Positions 50,743 to 59,757 of a stretch of 64,000 nucleotides of DNA are shown here, piece by piece. A program made the translations under genes and the position numbers. The stretch is from the NCBI GenBank assembly GCA_945906815.1, contig CAMDRT010000011.1, positions 59,215 to 123,214 of the forward strand, given 5' to 3'. Each line of letters starts with the position of its first letter. The stretch's first letter is position 1. The DNA is from Bordetella parapertussis (GTDB lineage Bacteria; Pseudomonadota; Gammaproteobacteria; Burkholderiales; SG8-41). Below the pieces are notes generated by a model. The model worked only from the letters and a program-made list of their open reading frames with translations. It did not search any database and was not told the origin of the DNA.

Positions 50743-51467
50743 GGTAGTCTTCCGGCGGCGATCATGCGGCTGTTCAAGATCGGCTTGGAGATCCACACGA
50801 CGATGTCGTCAAACTCGGCGCTGGCGATATTCGATAGCGTTCGGGTAATCGCATCACGGTCGTGAGTCGCATTGCCCAACTCGTCTGCCGAGGTTGCAGC
50901 GATGTTTGCCGTATTGGTGTTGGCGTTAAATGCGCTGTAGCCGTTCTTGCCATGGGAAATAATGACCGCGGCTGCGGTAGTGGTTAGCGTGGTAGCGCAC
51001 GAGGCTGACGTGCATACCCGTAGTCCGCCGCTGGTGCCCAAGAAAAAGGACGACGCAGGTGAGCGTCGCGCATAGAGCTCCAGTACGGCATAGCGGAACC
51101 GGTTGCCCCACGCATCCTGATTTCCCAAACCCAGCGTGCCCCAGGGCACGTTGCCGGTGGACGATTTATTCGAGCCGCTGCCTGAGATTAAACTGCACTG
51201 CCCGGTTGCCGCGTCGTAGTCTTCGGCGCCGTCATTCGCCCCGGTTCCGGTTTGCCGGTCGGCACACGGCAGGTAACCGTTGGCCGCCGCAAAACCGAAC
51301 AGCGCATCGCGGATTTCATCCATCGTTTTTTGGGTGTCGGCGATCTGCCGCGTTTCCACTTGTGTGGTTAATGGTACGAGGATACTGCCCAGCAGCAAGG
51401 CGAGGACAAACATCGCCACGGCCATCTCGATCAGGGTGAATCCTGAGTGGTGATGTTTGCCGCTCAT
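50739..51467 (-). CDS. Prepilin-like protein of the MSHA-type cluster
   Basis: A 242-residue pilin-like protein. The leader MSGKHHHSG precedes the processing site and the helix FTLIEMAVAMFVLALLLGSI (Glu at +5). The mature part resembles minor pseudopilins: TQKTMDEIRDALFGFAAANGYLPCADRQTG. It is the last gene of the minus-strand operon and overlaps the preceding gene by four bases (ATGA). It is a probable minor pilin of the MSHA-type system. Confidence 0.85.
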   Translation of the reverse strand: MSGKHHHSGFTLIEMAVAMFVLALLLGSILVPLTTQVETRQIADTQKTMDEIRDALFGFAAANGYLPCADRQTGTGANDGAEDYDAATGQCSLISGSGSNKSSTGNVPWGTLGLGNQDAWGNRFRYAVLELYARRSPASSFFLGTSGGLRVCTSASCATTLTTTAAAVIISHGKNGYSAFNANTNTANIAATSADELGNATHDRDAITRTLSNIASAEFDDIVVWISKPILNSRMIAAGRLP

Positions 51468-52615
51468 GGCGCGACGATAATGACACGGTCGTTGAGGGTG
51501 GCCGACCCGGTGGCATGCGTAAACGCCGGGAACGCGGTGGTATTGGGCGGCTCCAGATAGTTGTCTATGCCTGCGGTGAGGGAGCGCACCTGCCCTGGGA
51601 ATAGGGCACCGGGTGTTATCACAAGGGCGCGAACGTTGCCCACGCCGTTGACGCTCAGGTATCCGCCAGCGCCCGCACACAGTGTTGCGGCGGGGTCCGC
51701 GCAGGCCGGCGCCACGGCGTAAAACAATACCTCATGCCATTTGTCGCTCCAAAACCAGTTCGGAACGCCGGCGCCTGCCCAATTGTGCTGTCCGCCTGCG
51801 CACGCTGACGGGTCTTCCGCGATGCGCCCCTGCGCAGCGGCCGTGCAGGCGCTGCCGCCGTAGGCGTTGGCGCTGGGGAAATAGTCTAGGCTACGGTAGT
51901 ACTCATTCAGAAATACACGCGCTTCGCGCGCGACGCGCATCTCCACCTGGGGGAAAAACATCGCCGCGGTGATAGCCAGCAATCGATCATTGAAGGTGTC
52001 GCTGCTCACGGCGGTGGTAAAGGTGGTGTCGCCGTTGGCATTTTCACCCTCCAGGTAATGCGCGACATTATTCACGTTCGCCGTGGAGCGGGTCTGTCCC
52101 GCGACAGCCGTACCTGCGGCAAAAACAATGGCGATCACATTGCTGGCCGGGGCGATACCGGTAACGCCAAGCTGGCCCGGGGTATTGCTGTTCAGAGGTG
52201 TTAGCGCAGGATTATTTTTGAAGTTGCTGGACACCGCGTACCACAAGCGCTCGCCGGCACTGTCTCGCAGGTCGGACAAACCCAGCGTGGCCCAGGGTAG
52301 CCGGCCGATCTGGGATGCCGCGGTATTGCAGCTGGACTGGGCGCTGCCGTTGTTGTCCGTATCCGGGCACGGCAGTTCTCCCGGGCGCTCGTTATACCGT
52401 GCTCCGGCATAGGCAATCAACGCCTGCTTCGCCTGTGCCAGCGCCTGCGCGGTTTGCGCGTTGTTGCCCAGTGCGGGGTTACGCGGTTGGATGACGCTGA
52501 ACAGCGCGATGGCGCCGACGATAGCCAGCAACACCACCGAGAGCAGGATCACCTGTCCCTGTTGCCACTGCAACCCGGGTCGGCGGCGGAAACGGCGTTG
52601 CCGGCGCGGGTACAT
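51464..52615 (-). CDS. Minor pilin-like protein (PilX/MshP-like)
   Basis: A 383-residue protein with a basic N-terminus and one helix (QQGQVILLSVVLLAIVGAIALFSV, about residues 18-41). The site before the helix is Q-G-Q rather than G-F-T-L-I-E, like PilX/MshP-type proteins that keep a degenerate leader. The long C-terminal half (PGELPCPDTDNNGSAQSSC near residue 78, four or more Cys) looks extracellular. It shares one base with the mshK-like gene before it and four with the pilin gene after it. Confidence 0.7.
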   Translation of the reverse strand: MYPRRQRRFRRRPGLQWQQGQVILLSVVLLAIVGAIALFSVIQPRNPALGNNAQTAQALAQAKQALIAYAGARYNERPGELPCPDTDNNGSAQSSCNTAASQIGRLPWATLGLSDLRDSAGERLWYAVSSNFKNNPALTPLNSNTPGQLGVTGIAPASNVIAIVFAAGTAVAGQTRSTANVNNVAHYLEGENANGDTTFTTAVSSDTFNDRLLAITAAMFFPQVEMRVAREARVFLNEYYRSLDYFPSANAYGGSACTAAAQGRIAEDPSACAGGQHNWAGAGVPNWFWSDKWHEVLFYAVAPACADPAATLCAGAGGYLSVNGVGNVRALVITPGALFPGQVRSLTAGIDNYLEPPNTTAFPAFTHATGSATLNDRVIIVAP

Positions 52616-53271
52616 TATTTTCCAGGTGCGCGCACCGCGGGCGCGCTGCCGCTGTCGGGATTAGCCAGCTTGCCGCCGCTGAGTTGCTCCAGGGCCTTGA
52701 TGACAGCTTGCGCCGTCGTCGACGCCGGCAGCGCGGGCGCTTTCTCCTTCGCTGCTGCCGCCGGCGCGGTTGCGGCAGCGGGTGCAGTTGGGGCAGCGGG
52801 CGCTGCGGCCGGTGATCGCAGCAATGTCGCGCGCCGCGCGTAAGACTCCTCAATCGTGCCTGTAGTCACCTCCAGACTCTGCCCCACGCGCAGTGACGCT
52901 TTGCGCTCGGCCTGCGGAATCGCCAGCGCTACCGCGCCGTCGCGCTGCACGCCGAGGACGTCGATCTCACCATCCCCCTTACTGCGTTCGGTGCGCGGCC
53001 TGCCATTGATCCACACGGTAGCTTTGCCGTCACTGCGGCGAACCATGCCGGAATAGGTGACGACGTCCGGGCCCGTGGGCGCTACCGGCGCAAGCGTAGC
53101 CGCTGCTTCCGCCTCTACGGTGACGGGCAGGCGCCGGTCGCGTTGCGCGCGCACGGTTTCGAGCTGCGCGCGTTGTTCGGGGGTGAGAAACAAGCGGCCC
53201 AGACCCTCGGCCGCCCACGCCGGGCCGGTGATCAAAAATAATCCCACAATAAAAATCTGACGCAGCATCAT
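52615..53271 (-). CDS. MSHA biogenesis protein MshK-like
   Basis: A 218-residue exported protein. The signal peptide is MMLRQIFIVGLFLITGPAWA, and the core domain is VTYSGMVRRSDGKATVWINGRPRTE, then LRVGQSLEVTTGTIEE, the GspB/MshK-type pattern (a Gly-rich 'V.R.G.....VNG' strand). About 45 Ala/Pro-rich residues follow, with a short helix at the end. It overlaps the MshJ-like gene (start) and the PilX-like gene (end). Assignment rests on position and the core domain. Confidence 0.7.
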   Translation of the reverse strand: MMLRQIFIVGLFLITGPAWAAEGLGRLFLTPEQRAQLETVRAQRDRRLPVTVEAEAAATLAPVAPTGPDVVTYSGMVRRSDGKATVWINGRPRTERSKGDGEIDVLGVQRDGAVALAIPQAERKASLRVGQSLEVTTGTIEESYARRATLLRSPAAAPAAPTAPAAATAPAAAAKEKAPALPASTTAQAVIKALEQLSGGKLANPDSGSAPAVRAPGK

Positions 53272-53885
53272 CGCACCGCCTCCGGCGGCATTGCGGGGGC
53301 CGCGGGCTGCGCCGTTATCCACGCCAGTTGGCACTCGGCGTTCATATTGGGTTGAAAGCGCGCGAACTGGATGCTGGCAGTGCGGCGCAGCGTACATTGA
53401 TCGACCAGAAACACGCCGACTTTTTGTGCGGCCAGAACGTCAAGAAACCGCGGCAGGTCTTCTTCATGCAGCAGCGACACACGCAGTTTCATCACCGATT
53501 GCATCACGTTCATCTGGCCAGGCGCGAGTAGGGCAGCGTGGGTGTAGGCCTGGCGCACGGCGATGTCGTAATTGATGCCGAACAATGCGCTGATCTGATT
53601 GGCGTTGCGCAAGGCGTCGAGCCAGTTGATGCGTTGTTCCTCGCCGACAAATCCCAACGCGCCGAGTTTCTGGTAATCGGGCAGGTAACGCGCGATCAAT
53701 TCTTTTTCGGCGCCTGATTTTTGCACGCGGCTTTGCGCCTCGCGCAATAGCGCTTGTTGTGCGGTGAGTTTGCGCTGCGCCGCGCCGGACTGATCGCTGC
53801 TGAATTTGATCGCCCACGCGGTCGCGACGATCACCGCCAGCAGCATCAGCGAGGGCAGGATCAGCGAGTGGGATAAGCGTTTCAT
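53268..53885 (-). CDS. MSHA biogenesis protein MshJ-like (PilO/GspM type)
   Basis: A 205-residue protein with one N-terminal helix (LILPSLMLLAVIVATAWAIKF), then a coiled coil (AQRKLTAQQALLREAQSRVQKSGAEKELI) and a ferredoxin-like C-terminal domain. This is the build of PilO/GspM/MshJ assembly proteins. It lies between the MshI-like and MshK-like genes with four-base overlaps on each side, which is the MSHA order. Confidence 0.78.
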   Translation of the reverse strand: MKRLSHSLILPSLMLLAVIVATAWAIKFSSDQSGAAQRKLTAQQALLREAQSRVQKSGAEKELIARYLPDYQKLGALGFVGEEQRINWLDALRNANQISALFGINYDIAVRQAYTHAALLAPGQMNVMQSVMKLRVSLLHEEDLPRFLDVLAAQKVGVFLVDQCTLRRTASIQFARFQPNMNAECQLAWITAQPAAPAMPPEAVR

Positions 53886-55453
53886 ACGCTGGGCTTCAAG
53901 AACACCACGATTCTGAATTCAGCCACGCCCGCCTGATCCGCCGCGTCGCGTGTGTTGCCTGAAAGCGCCAGCTCCGGATTGATGTTGAGCGGCAGCTTGA
54001 GCACTTTGACCTCGGCCACTGCCGGGTCGCTCGCGAGACGTTCCGCCACGCGATTGATTGACGCTATGGCAGCGCGGAAATCCCCTTGAAACGGGCGTAC
54101 TTCGCCGCTCACGCCGCCGCTTTGGCGCAGTCCCTGGCCGGCCGTGGCGGGCTCGGCAGCAGCGGCTGGTTTGACGCCGCGTGCTCCCGCAGCAGCGCCG
54201 GTGTCAGGCAGATCACTGCCGTGCGCCCACTGGATTTCCTGAATGTATATTTCGGGGCTGCCCGCGAGCGCCCGCGAAACGATCTGCATAAACGGTAGCG
54301 GCGAGCGCGCGGATTTCAGCACCTGCTGATAAATGCCTACGGCCTTGAGCAGATTCTCGGAAGTCGTAGGCGCGGCGGGAAAGGTGCGAGTGATTTCCTT
54401 GTACTGCGCCTGCATGGCGGTGGTGCGGCGCGTCACATCCGCAGTTTCGATGGCCGCGGTGCTCAGGTTCCACACGTTGTAGGCGGTGCAGGTGATGCCC
54501 ACCAGTGCCACTGCGGCGGTCGCGGCATACAGTGCGTTTTTGTGTTGCAGCAGACGGTGGCCGGCGGTGATGGATGCCGGCGCAAGATTGGTGGCCGGCG
54601 GTTTTTCCGCCATCAGGCCCAGGTAAATGGTTTCCAGCGCGAGATCGAGGTGTGGTGCGCTGATCGGCAATTGGCGAATCAATGTCGCGCGCTTGACGCA
54701 GGTGCAGTCGAGGCCGTGACCATCCGCCGCAATATGTTCCACCACGGCAGCCAGCGTGTCATCGCGATCGAGAAACACCACCGGCAGCGGCTCGTCGCTG
54801 GTGTCAAGATTCAGCGTCGACAGATACAGGCGCGTGTTTGACAGTTCAGTGACCAGCATCTTCGCTGCGTCGTTGCCGTCGTGGGGAATGGCGCGCGTCA
54901 GGCGGCTGGAGCAGAACTCGCCGTCCTTGTAAAACGTCAGTCGCAAACCCGAACTGTGGGGTGCGGCAACCAGCACGCGCGGCAGCTTGATATTGAGCTT
55001 GGCCACCAGCGCCGCAGTGAGCATCGACGACAGATACACCCCCGCGACCGGTGCGCCGTGCTGCGCGATCAGCGCGAGCCACGGATCCACCAGCCCCGGA
55101 TTGATCAGCGCCGAGAACAGGAAACGGTCGTTCTGCCGCTTGTCGCCGGCGCGCCCGCGCGGCAGCGCCGATACGAAGCGGGTGCCGCGATAATATTGCC
55201 GGATCTTGCGCTCGAGCAGCGCCGTGCGATCGCTGCCGGTGGCGTGCGGCAGGGTGTCGAAGCGATAGTCTTCTTCACCCGTGTCGGCAGCGACATAGGC
55301 CAGCGCCGGTGCGGCGGATTTCAGAAATTCGGCGAAGGCCGCGAGACCGGTTTCATCGTGGGGTAAAAGTTCGCAGCGCACGATTTTGCTGCCGCGCCAC
55401 AGCGCGACGACGGCCTGTGCCGGCGAAATACACAGCAGAATCTTGTCAGCCAT
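53882..55453 (-). CDS. MSHA biogenesis protein MshI-like (PilM/PilN type)
   Basis: A 523-residue protein. The N-terminal part (residues 1-280) has an actin-like PilM pattern (LLCISPAQAVVALWRGSKIVRCELLPHDETGL). A membrane helix near residues 305-325 (ALYAATAAVALVGITCTAYNVW) is followed by a coiled coil and a PilN-like domain with EIYIQEIQWAHG near residue 405. It forms the inner-membrane platform with the MshJ-like protein. It is longer than many MshI proteins owing to an Ala-rich linker (GVKPAAAAEPATAGQGLRQS). Confidence 0.75.
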   Translation of the reverse strand: MADKILLCISPAQAVVALWRGSKIVRCELLPHDETGLAAFAEFLKSAAPALAYVAADTGEEDYRFDTLPHATGSDRTALLERKIRQYYRGTRFVSALPRGRAGDKRQNDRFLFSALINPGLVDPWLALIAQHGAPVAGVYLSSMLTAALVAKLNIKLPRVLVAAPHSSGLRLTFYKDGEFCSSRLTRAIPHDGNDAAKMLVTELSNTRLYLSTLNLDTSDEPLPVVFLDRDDTLAAVVEHIAADGHGLDCTCVKRATLIRQLPISAPHLDLALETIYLGLMAEKPPATNLAPASITAGHRLLQHKNALYAATAAVALVGITCTAYNVWNLSTAAIETADVTRRTTAMQAQYKEITRTFPAAPTTSENLLKAVGIYQQVLKSARSPLPFMQIVSRALAGSPEIYIQEIQWAHGSDLPDTGAAAGARGVKPAAAAEPATAGQGLRQSGGVSGEVRPFQGDFRAAIASINRVAERLASDPAVAEVKVLKLPLNINPELALSGNTRDAADQAGVAEFRIVVFLKPSV

Positions 55454-55490
55454 AGCCTGTGTCGCTTGCGCTATCCAAGGTTATCCCAGG

Positions 55491-56693
55491 TCACATTTTC
55501 ACTTTGCCCAGAATATCATACACCGGTGACAACACCGACCACATGATAAACGCCATTACCACGCCCAGCCCCATGGTCAGCGTGGGTTCCAGCATTTTCA
55601 TCGCCTTGTCCACCGAGTCGCGCACATCGCGGGTGTAAAAATAATTGACGTTGCGCAGTGCGGTATCTAGCGCGCCAGTGGCCTCGCCCACGCGCAGCAT
55701 GCGCACCACCATGGGGGGCAGCAGGCCCAGATCGCGAAACGCGTCGGTCATCGTCTGCCCGGCGGAAATCTGCTGTCCTGCGCGCGCGAGGCCATCTGCG
55801 ATGTAGCGGTTGCCCGCGATTTCTTCGCTGGTTTTCAGCGCATCCAGCACGGTGATGCCCGACTCATACATGAGGGCGAAAAAATTCGCGAAACGCGCTA
55901 GTATGATTTTTTGCATGATGGGGCCGATCACCGGGATACGCAGTTTCGCGTAATCCCACAGATAGGCGGCGCGCGTGCTGCGGCGCAGTGTCAGCAGCAC
56001 CGCGACGGCGGCAACGGTTGGTGCCGCAAGCAACAGCGGCCACCAGCTCTTCAAAGCGTTGGAAGCGCCAATCAGAATCACCGTCTGAAGCGGCAGCGCC
56101 ACGTTCATGGTTTTGAGCAGCGTGGTCACCTGCGGCACCAGAAAGGTGAGCAAAAACACGATCACCCCGGCCACCACCACCAGCACCATCGACGGATAGA
56201 TCAGCAGCTTCTTGGTCTGCCCGACCAGCTCGTCCTGCCATTTCAGGGAATCCGCGAGATTTTTGTAGACATCGGAAACGCGTCCCGTCTGTTCGCCGGC
56301 CTTGACCAGGCTGACAAACACCTTGTCGAAGGTTTCGGGTTGCTCCGCCATGCACTGCGAGAGGTTCTTGCCGCTGTTCATGTCTTCGGCCATGACTGTC
56401 AACACTTCGCGAAAGCGCTTGTTGTCCAGCGTGTCGCGCAGGTCGCGCAGGCCATCGATGATGGGGATGCCCGCGCGATTCATTTGCTCCATGTCGAAGC
56501 AAAAATTGATCATATCCTGGCGCGTGATTTTTTGGCTGCCGACCGCGCTTTGCCGATCTACCTCGGCGGCGGTGATCAGATCCAGGCCCATGCGCTTTAA
56601 GCGCAGCTCGAGATCGACTTCGTTGACGGCTTCCATGCCGCCCAGCGCCTGGCGTCCGGATTTTTCGACTGCCTTGTAACGGTAGGAGGGCAT
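55491..56693 (-). CDS. MSHA platform protein MshG (GspF/PilC family)
   Basis: A 400-residue polytopic inner-membrane protein. It shows two GspF domains: MPSYRYKAVEKSGRQ at the start, MNRAGIPIIDGLRDLRDTLDNKRFREVLTVMAEDMNSGKNLSQCM near residue 71, and the paired ARFANFFALMYESGITVLDALKTSEEIAGN near residue 266, with helices near residues 170, 220 and 375. It anchors the pilus assembly ATPase. It follows mshE by 32 bases. Confidence 0.93.
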   Translation of the reverse strand: MPSYRYKAVEKSGRQALGGMEAVNEVDLELRLKRMGLDLITAAEVDRQSAVGSQKITRQDMINFCFDMEQMNRAGIPIIDGLRDLRDTLDNKRFREVLTVMAEDMNSGKNLSQCMAEQPETFDKVFVSLVKAGEQTGRVSDVYKNLADSLKWQDELVGQTKKLLIYPSMVLVVVAGVIVFLLTFLVPQVTTLLKTMNVALPLQTVILIGASNALKSWWPLLLAAPTVAAVAVLLTLRRSTRAAYLWDYAKLRIPVIGPIMQKIILARFANFFALMYESGITVLDALKTSEEIAGNRYIADGLARAGQQISAGQTMTDAFRDLGLLPPMVVRMLRVGEATGALDTALRNVNYFYTRDVRDSVDKAMKMLEPTLTMGLGVVMAFIMWSVLSPVYDILGKVKM

Positions 56694-56725
56694 TTAGCGG
56701 CGGCACGCCAAGAGGGGCTGCAGGC

Positions 56726-58429
56726 TTAAGCCGGCCGCACCGTGAGATCCACTTCGCGCGACACTTCGCTCAGCGTGGATACGCCTTCGAGCACGCGGCG
56801 GATGCCGGCATCGGCCAGCGTCAAAAATCCCTTGCGTTTTGCCGCAATATTGAGCTCACGGGCAGTGGCACCGCGTTGCACCAGTTCGTCAAGATCGCCA
56901 TCCATCACCAGCAATTCCATGATCGGGGTGCGGCCGCGATAGCCCTTGCCGCCACACGCTTTGCAGCCCACCGCTTGGTAAATTTGTGTGGGCACATCCG
57001 CAGCGATCCGCAGTGCATAGCGCTCCGCGTCCGAGGGCGCATGCGGCACCTTGCACTGCTTGCACAAGGTGCGCACCAGCCGCTGCGCAATGATGCCGAT
57101 GATGTTGCCGGCCATGATGCCGGGTTGCACGCCCAGATCCAGCAAGCGCGGAAACGTACCCAGCGCCGAGTTGGTATGCAGTGTGGTGAACACCTGGTGA
57201 CCGGTCATCGCGGCGCGAAACGCCATCTCGGAGGTTTCCTTGTCGCGCATCTCGCCCACCAGAATGATGTCTGGATCCTGGCGCATGATGGAGCGTATGC
57301 CGTTGGCGAAGTCCATTTTCGCGGCTTCATTGACCGAGGATTGGCGCATCAGATTCAGCGGATACTCTACTGGGTCTTCCAGCGTCATGATGTTGACGGT
57401 TTCGTCGTTCACCTGTGTCAGCAGCGAATACAGCGTGGTGGTCTTGCCGCTGCCGGTGGGGCCGGTGACGATCAAAATGCCTTCGGGCCGCGCCAGCAGC
57501 AGCTTGAGCTTTTCGAGGGTGTCTTCGGGCAAGGCCATGTGGCTGAGACTGATGATCGATTTTTCGCGATCGAGCACGCGCAGCACGATGTTTTCACCGT
57601 AAATTGTCGGCTGCGTTGACACCCGGAAATCCACCTGGCGGCCGCTTAAGTTGAGCGACAGGCGTCCGTCCTGCGGCGCGCGCGTCTCAGCGATATTCAT
57701 GCCGCTCACCACCTTGATGCGCACGGTGATGCCGGAGGAATACGTCTTGTGCAGGCTGCGCACGGTTTCCAGTACACCGTCGATGCGAAAGCGAATGCGC
57801 AAAAAGGCATACTCCGGCTCGAAGTGGATGTCGGAAGCACCGCGCTTCACCGCATCCACCAGCAGCGCGTTGACCAGGCGCACCATCGGCTGCGTATACT
57901 CGTCGCCGCCCATGCGCAGGCTTTCGTAGTCGATTTCGCCGGTTTCAATCTCTTTCAGAATGCCATCGACGCTCAACTCATAGCCGTAGAAACGGTCGAT
58001 GTACTCCTCGACCTGCGCTTCCGCCGCGATCTGCGTGCGGATTTCGATACCCGCGCCGACCGCCGCGCGCAATTGATCCATGACCACCACATTGAAGGTC
58101 TCGGTGGTGGCGACGGTAAGCGTGGCATCCGCGGCGGAATAGGCGGTCGGCAGCACCTGATGGCGCCGTGCAAAATCTTGCGACACCATCTGCAGGGCGT
58201 CGCCGTCGGCGACCACCAGTGACAGGTCGATGGTTTCCTGGCCGACGGTGTGCGCCATCGCGTCGCGCACCGCGTTTTCGCTGGCAAATCCGAGGCGCAC
58301 CACCAGACGCCCCAGCGGGATATTGGAGTTACGCTGCTCCGCCAGCAGAATAGTCAGTTGGTCGGCGCTGAGTAAACCCTTTTGCACCAGCAGGTCACCC
58401 AACCGTACGCGCTTGCGTTGTTCAGCCAT
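56726..58429 (-). CDS. mshE: MSHA pilus extension ATPase MshE
   Basis: A 567-residue GspE/PilB-type ATPase. Its N-terminal MshEN domain carries the c-di-GMP-binding pattern RLGDLLVQKGLLSADQLTIL and then LAEQ (residues 9-32), plus a second half PLGRLVVRLGFASENAV. Walker A is GPTGSGKT (residues 323-330), followed by the Asp box and MTLEDPVEYPL, and Walker B ILVGEMRDKET. A four-Cys zinc site (CKQC, then CKAC) lies near residue 460. It powers pilus extension. Confidence 0.93.
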   Translation of the reverse strand: MAEQRKRVRLGDLLVQKGLLSADQLTILLAEQRNSNIPLGRLVVRLGFASENAVRDAMAHTVGQETIDLSLVVADGDALQMVSQDFARRHQVLPTAYSAADATLTVATTETFNVVVMDQLRAAVGAGIEIRTQIAAEAQVEEYIDRFYGYELSVDGILKEIETGEIDYESLRMGGDEYTQPMVRLVNALLVDAVKRGASDIHFEPEYAFLRIRFRIDGVLETVRSLHKTYSSGITVRIKVVSGMNIAETRAPQDGRLSLNLSGRQVDFRVSTQPTIYGENIVLRVLDREKSIISLSHMALPEDTLEKLKLLLARPEGILIVTGPTGSGKTTTLYSLLTQVNDETVNIMTLEDPVEYPLNLMRQSSVNEAAKMDFANGIRSIMRQDPDIILVGEMRDKETSEMAFRAAMTGHQVFTTLHTNSALGTFPRLLDLGVQPGIMAGNIIGIIAQRLVRTLCKQCKVPHAPSDAERYALRIAADVPTQIYQAVGCKACGGKGYRGRTPIMELLVMDGDLDELVQRGATARELNIAAKRKGFLTLADAGIRRVLEGVSTLSEVSREVDLTVRPA

Positions 58430-58434
58430 GCGTG

Positions 58435-59757
58435 TTATTTGAAGCGCGCGGCGAGTTGCGTGATACGTGCCTGCGCGCGCACCTCATCAAAATTCGCGCG
58501 GCCTCTGGCGGACAGCAGTAGCACCGCCTTGCGGTAATACTCCAGCGCGAGTTTGTGCTGGCCCAGATGTTCGAGGCTCACTGCAAGGTTGTAGGCGTAA
58601 TCCGGGTTGCGCGGCTGCAGATGATGCGCCTGAAAGTAAGATTGCTGCGCCTGCGCCCACAATGCCTGATCCGCGTAGACGTTGCCAAGATTGAAATACA
58701 GCGACGGCGTAGGCTCGCGTGCCAGTAATTGTTTCAGGCGTGTTTCCGCCGCCTGCGGATCCGCGCGACTGATCAGCGCCAGTAGCGCGGATTGTGCCTG
58801 CGCATTGCGTGGCTCGACCGCCAGTATGGTCATGAAATAGCGCTGTGCGTCCTCGGCGCGATTCTGGTGCTGCGCGATGGACGCCAATCCGAGCAGCGCG
58901 TCCACGTTGGCGGGTTCGCTGCGTATTACCAGTTCATACACCCGTTGCGCAGTATCAAAGGCGCCTATGTCGAGTGCAGCGTAAGCCGTGCTGACCATGC
59001 CGCTGATATGCGCCACTTCGCTGTCACCGCGGCTAATCGCGATGCGGGCTTGCGTGGGGTCGGCTGGCGCCGTTGGCGCTGCCGCCTGCGTCGCCGTTGG
59101 CGCGGGCTGCGAGCGCTGGGGCGGCACGCTGCCGGAAATTTCCTTGGTGGCTGCGGCCACGCCTGTCACGGCTGGTGCGGCGCCAGGTTGGCCAGGTGCT
59201 GCGCTGCGCGCACCGGTAGGCGTGAGCGAGGCGTCAGTAGCTTGCGCGCCGGCTGTGGACAAGCCGGGAACCGGTGGCGGTAAAGCGCCTGCCGTCGCGG
59301 CCTCCGGCGCGGTGGCCGCTGGCGCAGCCACTACCACTGGCGGACGTGGTGGCGATTTTTGCAACAGTCCGGGGTGGGCGATTTGCACATAAACGTAGCC
59401 GCCGTAGAGCAGCAGACACACTACGGCAAGTCCGCCCATGACATAAACGGCATGCGCACGCAGCCATACTGCGGCGCCGCCGGCGTTGCTCGGCTGCGCG
59501 CTCAACACCGTGGCCGCGTGTGCCTGAGCGCCGCTAAGCGCGCTGCTTTTAGCGGCGGGCGCTGGCACCGACGACGGCGCGGCGGTAGCGCGATTGCGGC
59601 CCACAGGCAGCGGCACACGCGAGGTGTCTTCAGCGGGCTTGACGGGTTTGAGTTCGACCGCTTCCAGTGCCAGTCCGCTCGCGGCGGATTGCGGCGAGGC
59701 GGGTGTCTTTTCCCGGTCCTGCGCGGCCTTTTCCAGGGCATTCAGCAGCAGACTCAT
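58435..59757 (-). CDS. MSHA biogenesis protein MshN-like (TPR protein)
   Basis: A 440-residue bitopic protein. The start MSLLLNALEKAAQDREKTP is the opening of GspA/MshN-type proteins. A membrane helix follows near residues 107-127 (VYVMGGLAVVCLLLYGGYVYV), then a Pro/Ala-rich linker, then tetratricopeptide repeats (RVYELVIRSEPANVDALLGLASIAQHQNRAEDAQRYF near residue 270, and TPSLYFNLGNVYADQALWAQAQQSYFQAHHLQPRNPDYAYNLAV near residue 355). It overlaps mshL by four bases. Confidence 0.82.
   Translation of the reverse strand: MSLLLNALEKAAQDREKTPASPQSAASGLALEAVELKPVKPAEDTSRVPLPVGRNRATAAPSSVPAPAAKSSALSGAQAHAATVLSAQPSNAGGAAVWLRAHAVYVMGGLAVVCLLLYGGYVYVQIAHPGLLQKSPPRPPVVVAAPAATAPEAATAGALPPPVPGLSTAGAQATDASLTPTGARSAAPGQPGAAPAVTGVAAATKEISGSVPPQRSQPAPTATQAAAPTAPADPTQARIAISRGDSEVAHISGMVSTAYAALDIGAFDTAQRVYELVIRSEPANVDALLGLASIAQHQNRAEDAQRYFMTILAVEPRNAQAQSALLALISRADPQAAETRLKQLLAREPTPSLYFNLGNVYADQALWAQAQQSYFQAHHLQPRNPDYAYNLAVSLEHLGQHKLALEYYRKAVLLLSARGRANFDEVRAQARITQLAARFK

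Noticed and set aside
55864..56706. Alternative 280-codon frame over mshG
   Set aside because: It is Arg/Gly/His-rich with no membrane helices. The MshG frame carries the full GspF pattern.
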